Assembly (NCBI GenBank): GCA_023383015.1
Contig: JAHDXW010000003.1
Location: 1-64,000 of the forward strand
Direction: 5' to 3'
Length of the DNA stretch: 64,000 nt
Origin: Paracoccaceae bacterium
GTDB taxonomy: Bacteria; Pseudomonadota; Alphaproteobacteria; Rhodobacterales; Rhodobacteraceae
Part shown: positions 20,362 to 31,327 of the stretch, piece after piece
Position numbering within the stretch: position 1 is the first letter of the stretch
How the letters are laid out: every line of letters begins with the position of its first letter
Notes under the pieces: generated by a model
Told to the model about the DNA's origin: nothing
Database searches by the model: none
The model's input: the letters and a program-made list of their open reading frames with translations, nothing else
Translations under genes and position numbers: made by a program

Positions 20362-21352
20362 GTGACGAAGCGGGAGCGGAGCGCCGTGCGGGTGGCGGGG
20401 AAGATGCGCGGCGGCCGGGCTGGCGGGTCTCGTGGGACTTCTGGCCGGGACGGCGGCGGCCGACCCGGCCGTCTGGATGCCGGAGCAGCGCTACCGGGCG
20501 GGCGACATCGTCAGTCATGACGGGACCGACTGGCGCGCGTCAGCCGAAAGCCGGGGCCGGTTGCCCGACGCCGCGGCAAGCGCGCGCCACTGGCAGGCGC
20601 TGGTCGAGACCGCCGGCGAGGCGGCGGGGCTCTGGAACCATCGCGGCCGCTGGGACGCCGCCACCGCCTATTCCGTGAACGACGTCGTCGAACGCGACGG
20701 GTCGGGCCATCTCTCCCTGCGCCGGTCGACCGGGCGTGATCCGGCGCGGCAGCGCAACGCCGCCTTCTGGACGCTTGTGGCGGCCCGCGGCGCACCCGGC
20801 GCCGACGGCACGCCGGGCGCACAGGGGCCCCCCGAAGGGCCGGCCGGGCCGGAGGGACCGCAGGGGATTGCCGGGCCGGCCGGGCCGCGGGGGCCCGAGG
20901 GCGACAAGGGGACCGAAGGGCCGGCTGGTCCGCCCGGCCCCCGGGACCGCCGGGCGAGCCGCTGTCGGGCTATGCGGTCCGACCTGCCGCGCACCCTCTG
21001 GCCGACCGACCAGCCGAGCGGCTCGGTGCGCCTTGTCGCTCCCGAGGCCGGATTCGCGCTTGTCATCGCCGACTGGTGGTTCAACCTGCCAAGGGCGAGC
21101 GGTTGGGGCTCGTGCCATCCCTGCGCGTGGTTCCCGGGCCCCGAGCCGCCCTGCTCGCCCGTCCGCAGCTTCGGCAACGCCTTCCCGCGCGACACCATCT
21201 TCGTCCCCTACACCGTCGTGAACGCCACGGTCACCCATGTCCTGCCCGTGGCCGGGGGTCCGGCGACGATCACGCTCTGGTGCCGTGGCGCCGGCCCGGT
21301 GTCGCAGATCGCCCTGACGGCGGTCGATCTGCCGCGCCGCTACGACCGGTAG
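20362..21352 (+). pseudogene. Decaying fourth copy of the collagen-like family
   Basis: The readable frame from a GTG at 20432 gives 306 residues with both CBM-like modules and about 17 Gly-X-Y triplets. Three faults are visible. First, the signal peptide is split: the likely start (GTG 20362 or ATG 20404, basic N-region) is one frame away from the hydrophobic core, which reads [17 protein letters not shown] before ADP. Second, a register break (GPP-E-GPA) interrupts the collagen part. Third, a C run at 20938-20942 seems one base short, so the expected [12 protein letters not shown] appears in another frame; the original frame resumes before [15 protein letters not shown]. The two indels compensate each other. 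Alternatives are sequencing errors or phase variation. Confidence 0.6.
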
Positions 21353-21457
21353 GGGCGCCGCCGCGGGCAGGCGGGCCGGCACGCGGGCGCGCCGGAGCCG
21401 GGTTTCCACCGCCGCCGGTGCCGGCTAGGATGGCGCCGCTTCCGGAGGCCGCCCGCC

Positions 21458-24400
21458 ATGACCGAGACCGCCGCCGCTGATCCCTGGACCGTGCTTGCCC
21501 ATGGCGCCCGCGCCGGCGAGGCGGCGCTGCTCGCCCGGCTCGAGGCCGCGGCGGGGCTCGACGGGCCGGCGCGCGCGGCGGTCGCCGCCAGTGCCGCAGC
21601 GCTGGTCGTCGACATCCGTGCCGGCGGCGGGCCGGGGCTGATGGAGGCGCTCCTTGCCGAATACGGGCTGTCTACCGAGGAAGGCGTGGCGCTGATGTGC
21701 CTGGCCGAGGCGCTGCTGCGGGTGCCCGACCCGGCGACGGTGGACGCGCTGATCGAGGACAAGATCGCCCCCTCCGACTGGGGCCGCCACCTCGGACGGT
21801 CATCCTCGCCGCTCGTCAACGCCTCGACCTGGGCCCTGATGCTCACCGGCCGGGTGCTGGAGGAGGGCGAGCCCGGCATTGCCGGGCGGCTGCGCGGCGC
21901 CCTGCGCCGGCTGGGCGAGCCGGTGATCCGCGCCGCGGTGGGCCGCGCGATGCGCGAGATGGGCCGCCAGTTCGTGCTGGGCGAGACCATCGCCGAGGCG
22001 CTTGCCCGGGCCCGCGCGGCCGAGGCCGAGGGCTACCGCTTCTCCTACGACATGCTGGGCGAGGCGGCGCGCACCGAGGCCGACGCGCGGCGCTACATGC
22101 TGGCCTACTCGGGTGCGCTGGCCGCCATCGCCGGCAGCGCCGCGGGCGGCACGCTCGACGGGCGGCCGGGGCTGTCGGTCAAGCTTTCCGCGCTCCACCC
22201 CCGGTTCGAGATCGCGCAGCGCGCGCGGGTGCTGGACGAACTCGTGCCCCGGCTGCGGGCGCTGATGCTGCTTGCCTCAGACGCCGGTCTTGGCCTCACC
22301 GTCGACGCCGAGGAGCAGGAGCGCCTGGTTCTCGGCTTCGAGGTTGTGCGGACCGCGCTCGAGGATCCCGCGCTGCGCGGCTGGGACGGCGCGGGCATGG
22401 TGGTGCAGGCCTACGGCCGTCGCGCCCCGGCGCTGATCGCCGCCCTCGACGATCTCGCGGCCGGCCAGCGGCGGCGGCTGATGGTGCGCCTCGTCAAGGG
22501 CGCCTACTGGGACAGCGAGGTCAAGCGCGCCCAGCTTCTGGGGCTGCCGGATTATCCGGTGTTCACCCGCAAGGCGGCGACCGACGTGGCCTATCTGGGA
22601 TGCGCCCGCCTGCTGCTGGCGGCCGCGCCGCGCCTCTATCCCCAGTTCGCCACCCACAACGCCCACAGCATCGCCGCCGTCCTTGCCATGGCGCCCGACC
22701 GCGGCGCCTTCGAGTTCCAGCGGCTGCACGGCATGGGCGAGCGGCTGCACGCCCTCGTCAAGGCGGCCGAGGGAACGGCCCACCGCGTCTACGCCCCGGT
22801 CGGCGCCCACCGCGACCTGCTCGCCTATCTGGTGCGCCGCCTCCTTGAGAACGGCGCCAACTCCTCCTTCGTGCACCGCATCGTCGACGCCCGCGTGCCG
22901 CCCGTGCAGGTCGCCGCCTGCCCCTTCGCCGCGCTGGACCGGCCGGCCCCCCCGCTGGTCCGTCCGCCCGACCTCTACCTGCCCCATCGCGCAAACGCCC
23001 GCGGATGGGACCTCGCCGATGCCGGCGACCTCGGCGCCATCAAGGCCGCGCGGACGCCCTTCCACCGGGCGCGCTTCGCCGCCGGGCCGATCCTTGCCGT
23101 GCCGGCCGGGCAGGGCCCCGCCCGGCCGTTGCTCAACCCCGCCGAGCCCGGCGACATCGTCGGCCATGCGGCGGCGGCGGGGCCGTCGGAGGTCGACGCA
23201 GCGCTGGCCGCGGCCCGGCCCTGGGCAGCCACGGCGGCAGCACGGGCGGCGGTGCTGGCCGCCGCCGCCGCCGCACTCGAGCACGAGCCGGGGCCGGTCC
23301 TGGCCCTTCTCGCCCGCGAGGCCGGCAAGACGCTTCCCGACGCCGTCGCCGAACTGCGCGAGGCCGCCGACGCGCTGCGCTACCACGCCGCCGAGGCCGC
23401 CGAGGCCGCCGACGCCCCGCCGCTCGGCACGATCGCCTGCATCTCGCCCTGGAACTTCCCGCTCGCGATCTTCGCCGGCCAGATCGCCGCCGCGCTGGCC
23501 GCCGGCAACGCGGTGCTGGCCAAGCCCGCCGAGCAGACACCGCTGGTCGCAGCCGAGGCGGTGCGACGCCTGCACGCGGCCGGGGTTCCGGCGACGGCGC
23601 TCCAGCTTCTGCCCGGCGAGGGCCCGGTGGTGGGGGCGGCGCTGGTCACCGACCCGCGGGTGGCCGGGGTGATGTTCACCGGCTCCACCGGCACCGCCCG
23701 CACGATCGCCCGGACCATGGCCGGCGCCCTTGCCCCCGGCGCGCCGCTGATCGCCGAGACCGGTGGCATCAACGCCATGATCGTCGATTCCACCGCCCTG
23801 CCCGAGCAGGCCGTCCGCGACATCATCGCCTCGGCCTTCCAGTCGGCCGGGCAGCGCTGCTCGGCCCTGCGCTGCCTCTATCTCCAGGAAGAGGTCGCAG
23901 GAACGATCCGCGAGATGCTCTTCGGCGCCATGGACACGCTGACCCTCGGCGACCCCTGGGAGCTGTCGACCGACGTCGGACCGGTCATCGACGCCGCCGC
24001 GGCCTCCGACCTCGCCGCCTATGTCGCGGCCGCCCGCGCCGAGGGCCGGGTCCTGAAGGAACTCGCGGCCCCGGCGGCCGGCTGCTTCGTGCCCCCGGTG
24101 GTGATCGGCGTGCGCGGCATCGGCGACATCCCGCGCGAGGTGTTCGGGCCGGTCCTGCACCTGGCCACCTTCCGCGCCGATGCGCTCGAGGGGGTGATCG
24201 AGGCGATCAACGCCAGCGGCCACGGGCTGACCTTCGGCATGCACAGCCGCATCGACGACCGCGTGCAGGCGGCGGTGGCCGGGGTCCGGGCCGGCAACCT
24301 CTACGTCAACCGTAACCAGATCGGGGCGGTGGTGGGCGTGCAGCCGTTCGGCGGCGAGGGGCTCTCGGGCACCGGCCCCAAGGCCGGCGGCCCGCATCTG

Positions 24401-24928
24401 CTGGCCCGTCTGCGCCAGCGCCCGGCGCCCGTGCAGCCCCCCGCGAGCCCGGGCGAGGGAGTGGACAACACGGCGGCCGGCCCGCCGCCGGCGGTGGTGC
24501 AGGCCCTGCTCGACGCCGCCCGCCCACCCGCCGGCCCCCTCCGCACGCTCGACCTGCCCGGACCGACGGGTGAATCCAACCGCCTGTCGCTGCATCCGCG
24601 CGCCCCCTTCCTCTGCCTCGGGCCAGGGCCCGCCGACGCCCGGGCCCAGGTCGTGGCGGTGCGTGCGCTGGGCGGCGCGGCGGTCGCGGCGCCGGGCCTT
24701 GCGCCCGAGGAACTGGCCGCGCTCACCGGCTTTTCCGGTGTGCTCCACTGGGGGCCCGAGGCGGCGGCGCGCGCCCTCGCCCGGGCACTGGCCGCCCGCG
24801 ACGGGCCGATCCTGCCGCTCGTCACCGGCATGCCCGACATCGCGCACGCCTGCCACGAACGGCATGTCTGCATCGACACCACCGCCTCGGGCGGCAACGC
24901 CGCGCTGCTTGCCGCCGCGGCAGAATAG
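21458..24928 (+). CDS. putA: Bifunctional proline dehydrogenase / glutamate-semialdehyde dehydrogenase PutA
   Basis: PutA oxidises proline to glutamate in two linked steps, with FAD and then NAD+, at the inner membrane. The 1156-residue protein has the PRODH barrel (VKLSALHPRFE, RLVKGAYWDSEVKRAQ, FATHNAHS) and then the aldehyde dehydrogenase domain (SPWNFPLAIFAGQ, FTGSTGTAR, AETGG). The catalytic cysteine is at about residue 801 in GQRCSALR. About 130 extra C-terminal residues suggest a type B PutA. No N-terminal ribbon-helix-helix is present, so unlike the E. coli protein it should not repress its own gene. No regulator gene is adjacent. Confidence 0.96.
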   Translation: MTETAAADPWTVLAHGARAGEAALLARLEAAAGLDGPARAAVAASAAALVVDIRAGGGPGLMEALLAEYGLSTEEGVALMCLAEALLRVPDPATVDALIEDKIAPSDWGRHLGRSSSPLVNASTWALMLTGRVLEEGEPGIAGRLRGALRRLGEPVIRAAVGRAMREMGRQFVLGETIAEALARARAAEAEGYRFSYDMLGEAARTEADARRYMLAYSGALAAIAGSAAGGTLDGRPGLSVKLSALHPRFEIAQRARVLDELVPRLRALMLLASDAGLGLTVDAEEQERLVLGFEVVRTALEDPALRGWDGAGMVVQAYGRRAPALIAALDDLAAGQRRRLMVRLVKGAYWDSEVKRAQLLGLPDYPVFTRKAATDVAYLGCARLLLAAAPRLYPQFATHNAHSIAAVLAMAPDRGAFEFQRLHGMGERLHALVKAAEGTAHRVYAPVGAHRDLLAYLVRRLLENGANSSFVHRIVDARVPPVQVAACPFAALDRPAPPLVRPPDLYLPHRANARGWDLADAGDLGAIKAARTPFHRARFAAGPILAVPAGQGPARPLLNPAEPGDIVGHAAAAGPSEVDAALAAARPWAATAAARAAVLAAAAAALEHEPGPVLALLAREAGKTLPDAVAELREAADALRYHAAEAAEAADAPPLGTIACISPWNFPLAIFAGQIAAALAAGNAVLAKPAEQTPLVAAEAVRRLHAAGVPATALQLLPGEGPVVGAALVTDPRVAGVMFTGSTGTARTIARTMAGALAPGAPLIAETGGINAMIVDSTALPEQAVRDIIASAFQSAGQRCSALRCLYLQEEVAGTIREMLFGAMDTLTLGDPWELSTDVGPVIDAAAASDLAAYVAAARAEGRVLKELAAPAAGCFVPPVVIGVRGIGDIPREVFGPVLHLATFRADALEGVIEAINASGHGLTFGMHSRIDDRVQAAVAGVRAGNLYVNRNQIGAVVGVQPFGGEGLSGTGPKAGGPHLLARLRQRPAPVQPPASPGEGVDNTAAGPPPAVVQALLDAARPPAGPLRTLDLPGPTGESNRLSLHPRAPFLCLGPGPADARAQVVAVRALGGAAVAAPGLAPEELAALTGFSGVLHWGPEAAARALARALAARDGPILPLVTGMPDIAHACHERHVCIDTTASGGNAALLAAAAE

Positions 24929-24935
24929 GCCCCCG

Positions 24936-25676
24936 ATGTTCCCGCTGCGCGACCACAACCCCTCGACGCGGACGCCCTGGCTGACCTGGGCGCTGATCGT
25001 CGTCAACGTCGTCGCCTTCCTTGCCACCCTGCCGGAGTTCCAGAGCGAGCGGCGGCTCTACCTGTTCTTCCTCGAATGGGGCCTCGTGCCGGCACGGATC
25101 ATGGCCGGCGAGGGCTGGCACGGCTTCCTCACCTCGATGTTCCTGCACGGCGGCTGGCTGCACCTGCTGGGCAACATGCTCTTCCTCTTCATCTTCGGCG
25201 ACAACCTCGAGGACGAGATGGGGCGCCCAGGCTTCCTGGCCTTCTACCTCGCCAGCGGCATCGGGGCGGGTCTTCTGCAGATCGCCGCCGACCCGCAGTC
25301 GGTCGTCCCCATGGTCGGCGCATCGGGGGCGATCGCCGGCGTGATGGGGGGCTATCTGCTGCTGCACCCGCGGGCCCGCGTCGATGTGCTGTTCATCATC
25401 GTCGTCTTCGTGCGCATCGTGCCGGTTCCGGCCTGGCTGATGCTGGCGGTCTGGCTCGGGCTGCAGTTCGTCAACGGGCTGGCCGACGACGGCACCGGGG
25501 GCGTCGCCTACTGGGCCCATGCCGGCGGGTTCGTCGTGGGGCTGGTGCTGGCCCTGCCGCTCTGGCTGCGCCTCGGCGGCCCGGCGTTCTGGAGCCGCAC
25601 GCACGGCACGCCGCCCCACCCGGAGACCGCCTGGAGCAGCTCTGCCAGCCGGGTACCGCGGGTGCCGCGGCGTTAG
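24936..25676 (+). CDS. Rhomboid family intramembrane serine protease
   Basis: A 246-residue multi-pass membrane protein with about six transmembrane segments. The rhomboid catalytic dyad is visible: Ser about 130 in GASGAIAGVMGGY and His about 195 in WAHAGGFVVG. The HGGWLHLLGNM motif of the second transmembrane helix and the loop-1 region (FLEWGLVP) are also present. Rhomboids cleave transmembrane helices of other membrane proteins; the substrate here is unknown. The ATG at 24936 follows the putA stop by 7 bp. The C-terminal 30 residues are basic and probably cytoplasmic. Confidence 0.93.
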   Translation: MFPLRDHNPSTRTPWLTWALIVVNVVAFLATLPEFQSERRLYLFFLEWGLVPARIMAGEGWHGFLTSMFLHGGWLHLLGNMLFLFIFGDNLEDEMGRPGFLAFYLASGIGAGLLQIAADPQSVVPMVGASGAIAGVMGGYLLLHPRARVDVLFIIVVFVRIVPVPAWLMLAVWLGLQFVNGLADDGTGGVAYWAHAGGFVVGLVLALPLWLRLGGPAFWSRTHGTPPHPETAWSSSASRVPRVPRR

Positions 25677-25791
25677 GCCGTCCGCCGCCCCGAACCACCG
25701 CGCGCGCGGCAGCATCGCGGCCGTGCCGCGGCGGCAGCGCCGCCCACCGGCCGACCTGCCGCAGGCCGCGGGGGCGGGCGCGGCACTGCGG

Positions 25792-26580
25792 TCAGCCGCC
25801 GCGGATCACGCCCAGGAACTCGCCGTGCAGCGCGGCGTTGGAGGCCAGCAGTTCGCCGTCCTCGAGCGCATTGCCGGCGTCATGGATCGGCGCCACCAGC
25901 CCGCCCGCCTCGCGCACCAGCAGGATGCCCGCGGCCACGTCCCAGGGGTGCAGCCCGCGTTCCCAGAACCCCTCGTAGCGGCCCGCCGCCACATAGGCGA
26001 GATCCAGCGCCGCCGACCCCCACCGGCGCACCCCGGCACAGCGCGGCATCAGCCGCGACAGGTCGGCCAGCGTCGCCGCCAGGGCCGGACGGCCGCCGAA
26101 GGGAACCCCGGTGGCGAAGATCGATTCGATCATCCTGCCGCGGGCCGATACCCGCAGGCGGCGGTCGTTCATCCACGCACCGGCGCCCTTCTCGGCCCAG
26201 AACAGCTCGTCCTTGATCGGGTCGTAGACCACCGCCGCGACGATCTCGCGCTTGTGCTCGAGCGCCACCGAGATCGACCAGTGCGGCAGCCCGTGCAGGA
26301 AGTTCGTCGTGCCGTCGAGCGGATCGACGATCCAGCGGCGGGTCGGGTCCTCGCCCGGTGCCGCGCCGCTTTCCTCGCCCAGCCAGCCGTAGGTCGGCCG
26401 CCCGCCCGTCAGATCATCGCGCAGGATCGCCTCGGCGGCGGTGTCGGCGCGGCTGACGAAGTCGCCTGCCCCCTTCATCGACGCGACGAGGTTCTCGACC
26501 TCGCGGAAATCCTTGATCAGGCTGCGCGCCGCCCGCCGGGTCGCCTTGATCATCAGGTTGAGGTTGGCCGAGGTCTGCAT
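25792..26580 (-). CDS. suhB: Inositol monophosphatase family protein (SuhB-like)
   Basis: A 262-residue Mg2+-dependent phosphatase of the IMPase/FIG family. The metal-binding motifs are GEESG, DPLDGTTNF and, near the C-terminus, WDVAAGILLVREAGG. SuhB dephosphorylates inositol-1-phosphate and related sugar phosphates; in enterobacteria it also binds ribosomal antitermination complexes. Which role dominates here is not visible. It converges on the rhomboid gene with a 115-bp gap. The start MQTSANLNLMIKATRRAARS is typical of alphaproteobacterial homologues. Confidence 0.93.
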   Translation of the reverse strand: MQTSANLNLMIKATRRAARSLIKDFREVENLVASMKGAGDFVSRADTAAEAILRDDLTGGRPTYGWLGEESGAAPGEDPTRRWIVDPLDGTTNFLHGLPHWSISVALEHKREIVAAVVYDPIKDELFWAEKGAGAWMNDRRLRVSARGRMIESIFATGVPFGGRPALAATLADLSRLMPRCAGVRRWGSAALDLAYVAAGRYEGFWERGLHPWDVAAGILLVREAGGLVAPIHDAGNALEDGELLASNAALHGEFLGVIRGG

Positions 26581-26602
26581 CGCCCGGGGCTCCTGCTTGC
26601 GG

Positions 26603-27349
26603 TCAGGGGCGGGCTATAGGCGCCCCTCGTGGCGAAGGGAAGCCCTGCCCGGGCAGCGCCCCCAGCAGCGGCGGGATCAGTTCGCGCAGCAGCTTGCGGC
26701 GGATCGCACGGGGAAAGTCCTGCTGGCTCGCGGCATGCTCGACGAAGGCGCCGGGCCCGCGGATCACCTCGCGCGCGAAGTACTCCGCCAGCCCCGCCTC
26801 GTGCCCGCCCACCGCCAGCGCGTTCACGGTGATGCCATCCCAGCCCTCCTGCGCATGCGCCCAGGCCGGGGGCCGGCCGTCGTTGTTGCGCCCGTCGCCG
26901 GCGACGTCGAGCACGCGCGCGTCGCACCAGGGCGCCGAGGCCAGCAGGTCGCGCCCGAACAGAAGCGCGGTGCCGAGCGCGGTGGGCAGCGTGGCCGGCA
27001 GCCGGGCGTGCTGGGCCAGCCGCGCCGCGATCCGGTCCAACTGGTCAGGCCGGCGCACGGCCAGCCAGTCGACCACCACCTCCTGGTAGCCCTCGCCCGA
27101 CCATTCGAAGACGGCAAGGGCGACCGGCCCGTGCTCCAGGAAGGCGGCGCGCACCGCCGGATCGGCCAGCGCCGCAATCAGCCCGCCGCGCTGGATCTCG
27201 TAGTCGGCGGCGTCGATGGAGCGCGAGACGTCCATCGCCAGCGCCAGCGCCAGCCGGCAGGCCGCCGCCGGCCCCGCGGCCGCGACCGCCAGCCCCGCAC
27301 CCGCGATCCCGGCCACCCAGGGCCGCACCCATTCCCTCCCGCTGCCCAT
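26603..27349 (-). CDS. DUF1194 von Willebrand A-like secreted protein
   Basis: A 248-residue exported protein whose mature part begins with a vWA-like metal site: the MIDAS-type motif MDVSRSID, followed by a conserved TALGTALLFG and DVAGDGRNNDG. This pattern is DUF1194. The family has no established function; vWA domains usually mediate protein binding. The ATG at 27349 gives a signal peptide (MGSGREWVRPWVAGIAGAG and a following Ala-rich core); an in-frame ATG at 27385 is also possible. It lies 58 bp after metR on the same strand. Confidence 0.82.
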   Translation of the reverse strand: MGSGREWVRPWVAGIAGAGLAVAAAGPAAACRLALALAMDVSRSIDAADYEIQRGGLIAALADPAVRAAFLEHGPVALAVFEWSGEGYQEVVVDWLAVRRPDQLDRIAARLAQHARLPATLPTALGTALLFGRDLLASAPWCDARVLDVAGDGRNNDGRPPAWAHAQEGWDGITVNALAVGGHEAGLAEYFAREVIRGPGAFVEHAASQQDFPRAIRRKLLRELIPPLLGALPGQGFPSPRGAPIARP

Positions 27350-27406
27350 GTCCGGCCCCGACGCCGCTGCGGCGGCCTCCAGCATCGCGCCGCCGCGGCC
27401 GGCCAG

Positions 27407-28312
27407 TCAACGGCGCTGCAGCTTCACCGGCTCGGTGCGCATCAGCCGCAGGACAGTGGCGACGAAGGGGCGGGTGGTGTCCTCGCTGCGGGTCGCGGCA
27501 TAGAGGCGCCTGGTCACACCCGCCGCCGTGAGCGGCCGGGTGACGAAGTCCGAATGCGTCCGCACCTCGCGCAGCACCCAGTCGGGAAGCACCGCCACAC
27601 CCCGGTTCGAGACCACCAGAAGCAGGATCACCGCCGTCAGTTCCACCTGCCGGATCGCGCGCGGCTCCACCCGGGCCGGCAGCAGAAGCTCGGTGAAGAC
27701 GTCCAGCCGCGACCGCTCGACCGGGTAGGTGATGAGCGTCTCGTCGCGGAAATCCTCGGCGATCACGAACGGCCGCGCGGCCAGCGGATGGGAAGAGGAG
27801 GCCACGAACACCGGCTCGTAGTCGAACAGGGGCGTGAAATCGACACCCCCGAGGTCCTCGGGGTCGGAAGAGACGACGAGGTCGACGTCCTCGCGCAGCA
27901 GCGCCGGCAGCGCATCGAAGGCCAGGCCGGGGCGGATGTCGACATCGACGTCGGGCCAGGCGCGACGGAAGGCCTCGAGCACGGGGAACAGCCATTCGAA
28001 GCAGGCGTGGCACTCGATGGCGATGTGCAGCCGCCCGGCCTTGCCGGACCGGAGTCCGCGGAACTCCTCTTCCAGCGCCTCGATCTCGGGCAGGATCCGC
28101 TCGGCAAGCCTCAGCAGCTTCTGTCCCGCCGCCGACAGCCGCAGCGGCTTGGAGCGGCGCACGAACAGCTCCACCCCGCACTGCTCCTCGATGCCCTTCA
28201 CCTGATGCGACAGCGCCGACTGCGTGATGTGCAGGATGTCGGCCGCGCGGGCGAGGCCGCCGGCCTCGTGGATCGCGCGGATCGTGCGAAGGTGGCGGAA
28301 CTCCAGGTGCAT
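27407..28312 (-). CDS. metR: LysR-type regulator MetR
   Basis: A 301-residue LysR-family protein beginning MHLEFRHLRTIRAIHEAGGL, with the helix-turn-helix ITQSALSHQVKGIEEQCGV. The N-terminal sequence and its position divergent from metF identify it as MetR, the homocysteine-responsive regulator of methionine synthesis genes. The ATG at 28312 fits the usual MetR start. Only 92 bp separate it from metF, so both promoters share one control region. Confidence 0.9.
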   Translation of the reverse strand: MHLEFRHLRTIRAIHEAGGLARAADILHITQSALSHQVKGIEEQCGVELFVRRSKPLRLSAAGQKLLRLAERILPEIEALEEEFRGLRSGKAGRLHIAIECHACFEWLFPVLEAFRRAWPDVDVDIRPGLAFDALPALLREDVDLVVSSDPEDLGGVDFTPLFDYEPVFVASSSHPLAARPFVIAEDFRDETLITYPVERSRLDVFTELLLPARVEPRAIRQVELTAVILLLVVSNRGVAVLPDWVLREVRTHSDFVTRPLTAAGVTRRLYAATRSEDTTRPFVATVLRLMRTEPVKLQRR

Positions 28313-28334
28313 CTTGTGGCGCGCCTCATTCAGA

Positions 28335-28349
28335 TCATGAGAATTATGA
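28335..28349. promoter_or_regulatory. Probable MetR operator
   Basis: TCAT-N7-ATGA forms a 15-bp inverted repeat in an AT-rich island between the divergent metR and metF starts. Its size and dyad form suit a LysR-type activator site. MetR binding is inferred from position. It lies about 55 bp before the metF ATG and 23 bp before that of metR. Confidence 0.5.
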
Positions 28350-28404
28350 GTTTGTCCCACAGGACGCGCGATGCCACAACAGCGCAGGAACAGGAGCCCC
28401 GACG

Positions 28405-29271
28405 ATGCCTGCACCTCGCGTGTCCTTCGAGTTCTTCCCGCCCCAGTCGCTGGAGGCGAGCTTCCGGCTGTGGGAATCGCTCCAGGTGCTGGCGCCGCTG
28501 CGGCCCGCGTTCGTCTCGGTCACCTATGGTGCCGGCGGCACGACGCGGCAGCTCACGCACGAGGCCGTCACCACGATCGGGCGCAACTACGGCCTCCGGG
28601 TTGCCGCGCATCTGACCTGCGTGAACGCGACCCGGGCCGAGACGCTGGCGATCGCCGAGACCTACGCCGCGGCGGGGGTGACCGACATCGTCGCGCTGCG
28701 GGGCGACCCGCCCAGGGGCAGCGGCCGTTTCACCCCCCACCCCGGAGGCTTCGCCGATTCGGTCGAGCTCGTGGCGGCGCTGGCGGCGACGGGACGCTTC
28801 ACCCTGCGCGTCGGCGCCTACCCCGACCCCCACCCCGAGGCCGGCCGCCCGGGGGCTGATGTCGAGTGGCTGAAGCGCAAGATCGACGCTGGCGCCGCGG
28901 CCGCTATCACCCAGTTCCTCTTCGAGGCCGAGACCTTCCTTCGCTTCCGCGACGCCTGCGCCGCGGCCGGCATCGCGGCGCCGGTGATCCCGGGCATCCT
29001 GCCGATCGAGAACTGGGCCAACACCCGCCGCTTCGCCACCCGCTGCGGGGCGGTGGTGCCCGCCTGGATGGACGAGGCCTTCGCGGTCGCCGCCCGCGAC
29101 GGGCGCAGCGACCTGCTGTCAACCGCGCTCTGCACCGAGCTGTGCGACGCGCTGATGACCGAAGGCGTGGAAGACCTACACTTCTACACCCTCAACCGGC
29201 CGCAGCTCACGCGCGACGTCTGCCGTGCACTCGGCGTCGCGCCGGCCGCGGCGTTGCAGAAGGTGGCCTGA
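28405..29271 (+). CDS. metF: Methylenetetrahydrofolate reductase
   Basis: MetF reduces 5,10-methylene-THF to 5-methyl-THF, the methyl donor for methionine synthase. The 288-residue FAD-dependent TIM barrel shows FEFFPPQ at the start, SVTYGAGG, AHLTCV, and IVALRGDPP with the folate-binding Asp. QFLFEAETF and the substrate loop GILPIENW follow. The AACAGGAG ribosome site lies 8 bp before the ATG. Together with divergent metR and downstream glyA elsewhere in the window it belongs to one-carbon metabolism. Confidence 0.97.
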   Translation: MPAPRVSFEFFPPQSLEASFRLWESLQVLAPLRPAFVSVTYGAGGTTRQLTHEAVTTIGRNYGLRVAAHLTCVNATRAETLAIAETYAAAGVTDIVALRGDPPRGSGRFTPHPGGFADSVELVAALAATGRFTLRVGAYPDPHPEAGRPGADVEWLKRKIDAGAAAAITQFLFEAETFLRFRDACAAAGIAAPVIPGILPIENWANTRRFATRCGAVVPAWMDEAFAVAARDGRSDLLSTALCTELCDALMTEGVEDLHFYTLNRPQLTRDVCRALGVAPAAALQKVA

Positions 29272-29286
29272 GCCGCCGCGGCGGCT
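29271..29286. terminator. Perfect palindrome between convergent metF and MDR genes
   Basis: AGCCGCCGCGGCGGCT is a 16-bp perfect palindrome filling most of the 18-bp gap between two convergent stops. As RNA it can fold with a CGCG loop in either direction, so it may be a bidirectional terminator. No T tracts flank it. Confidence 0.4.
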
Positions 29287-29289
29287 GCC

Positions 29290-31326
<2,037 letters not shown>

Positions 31327-31327
<1 letters not shown>

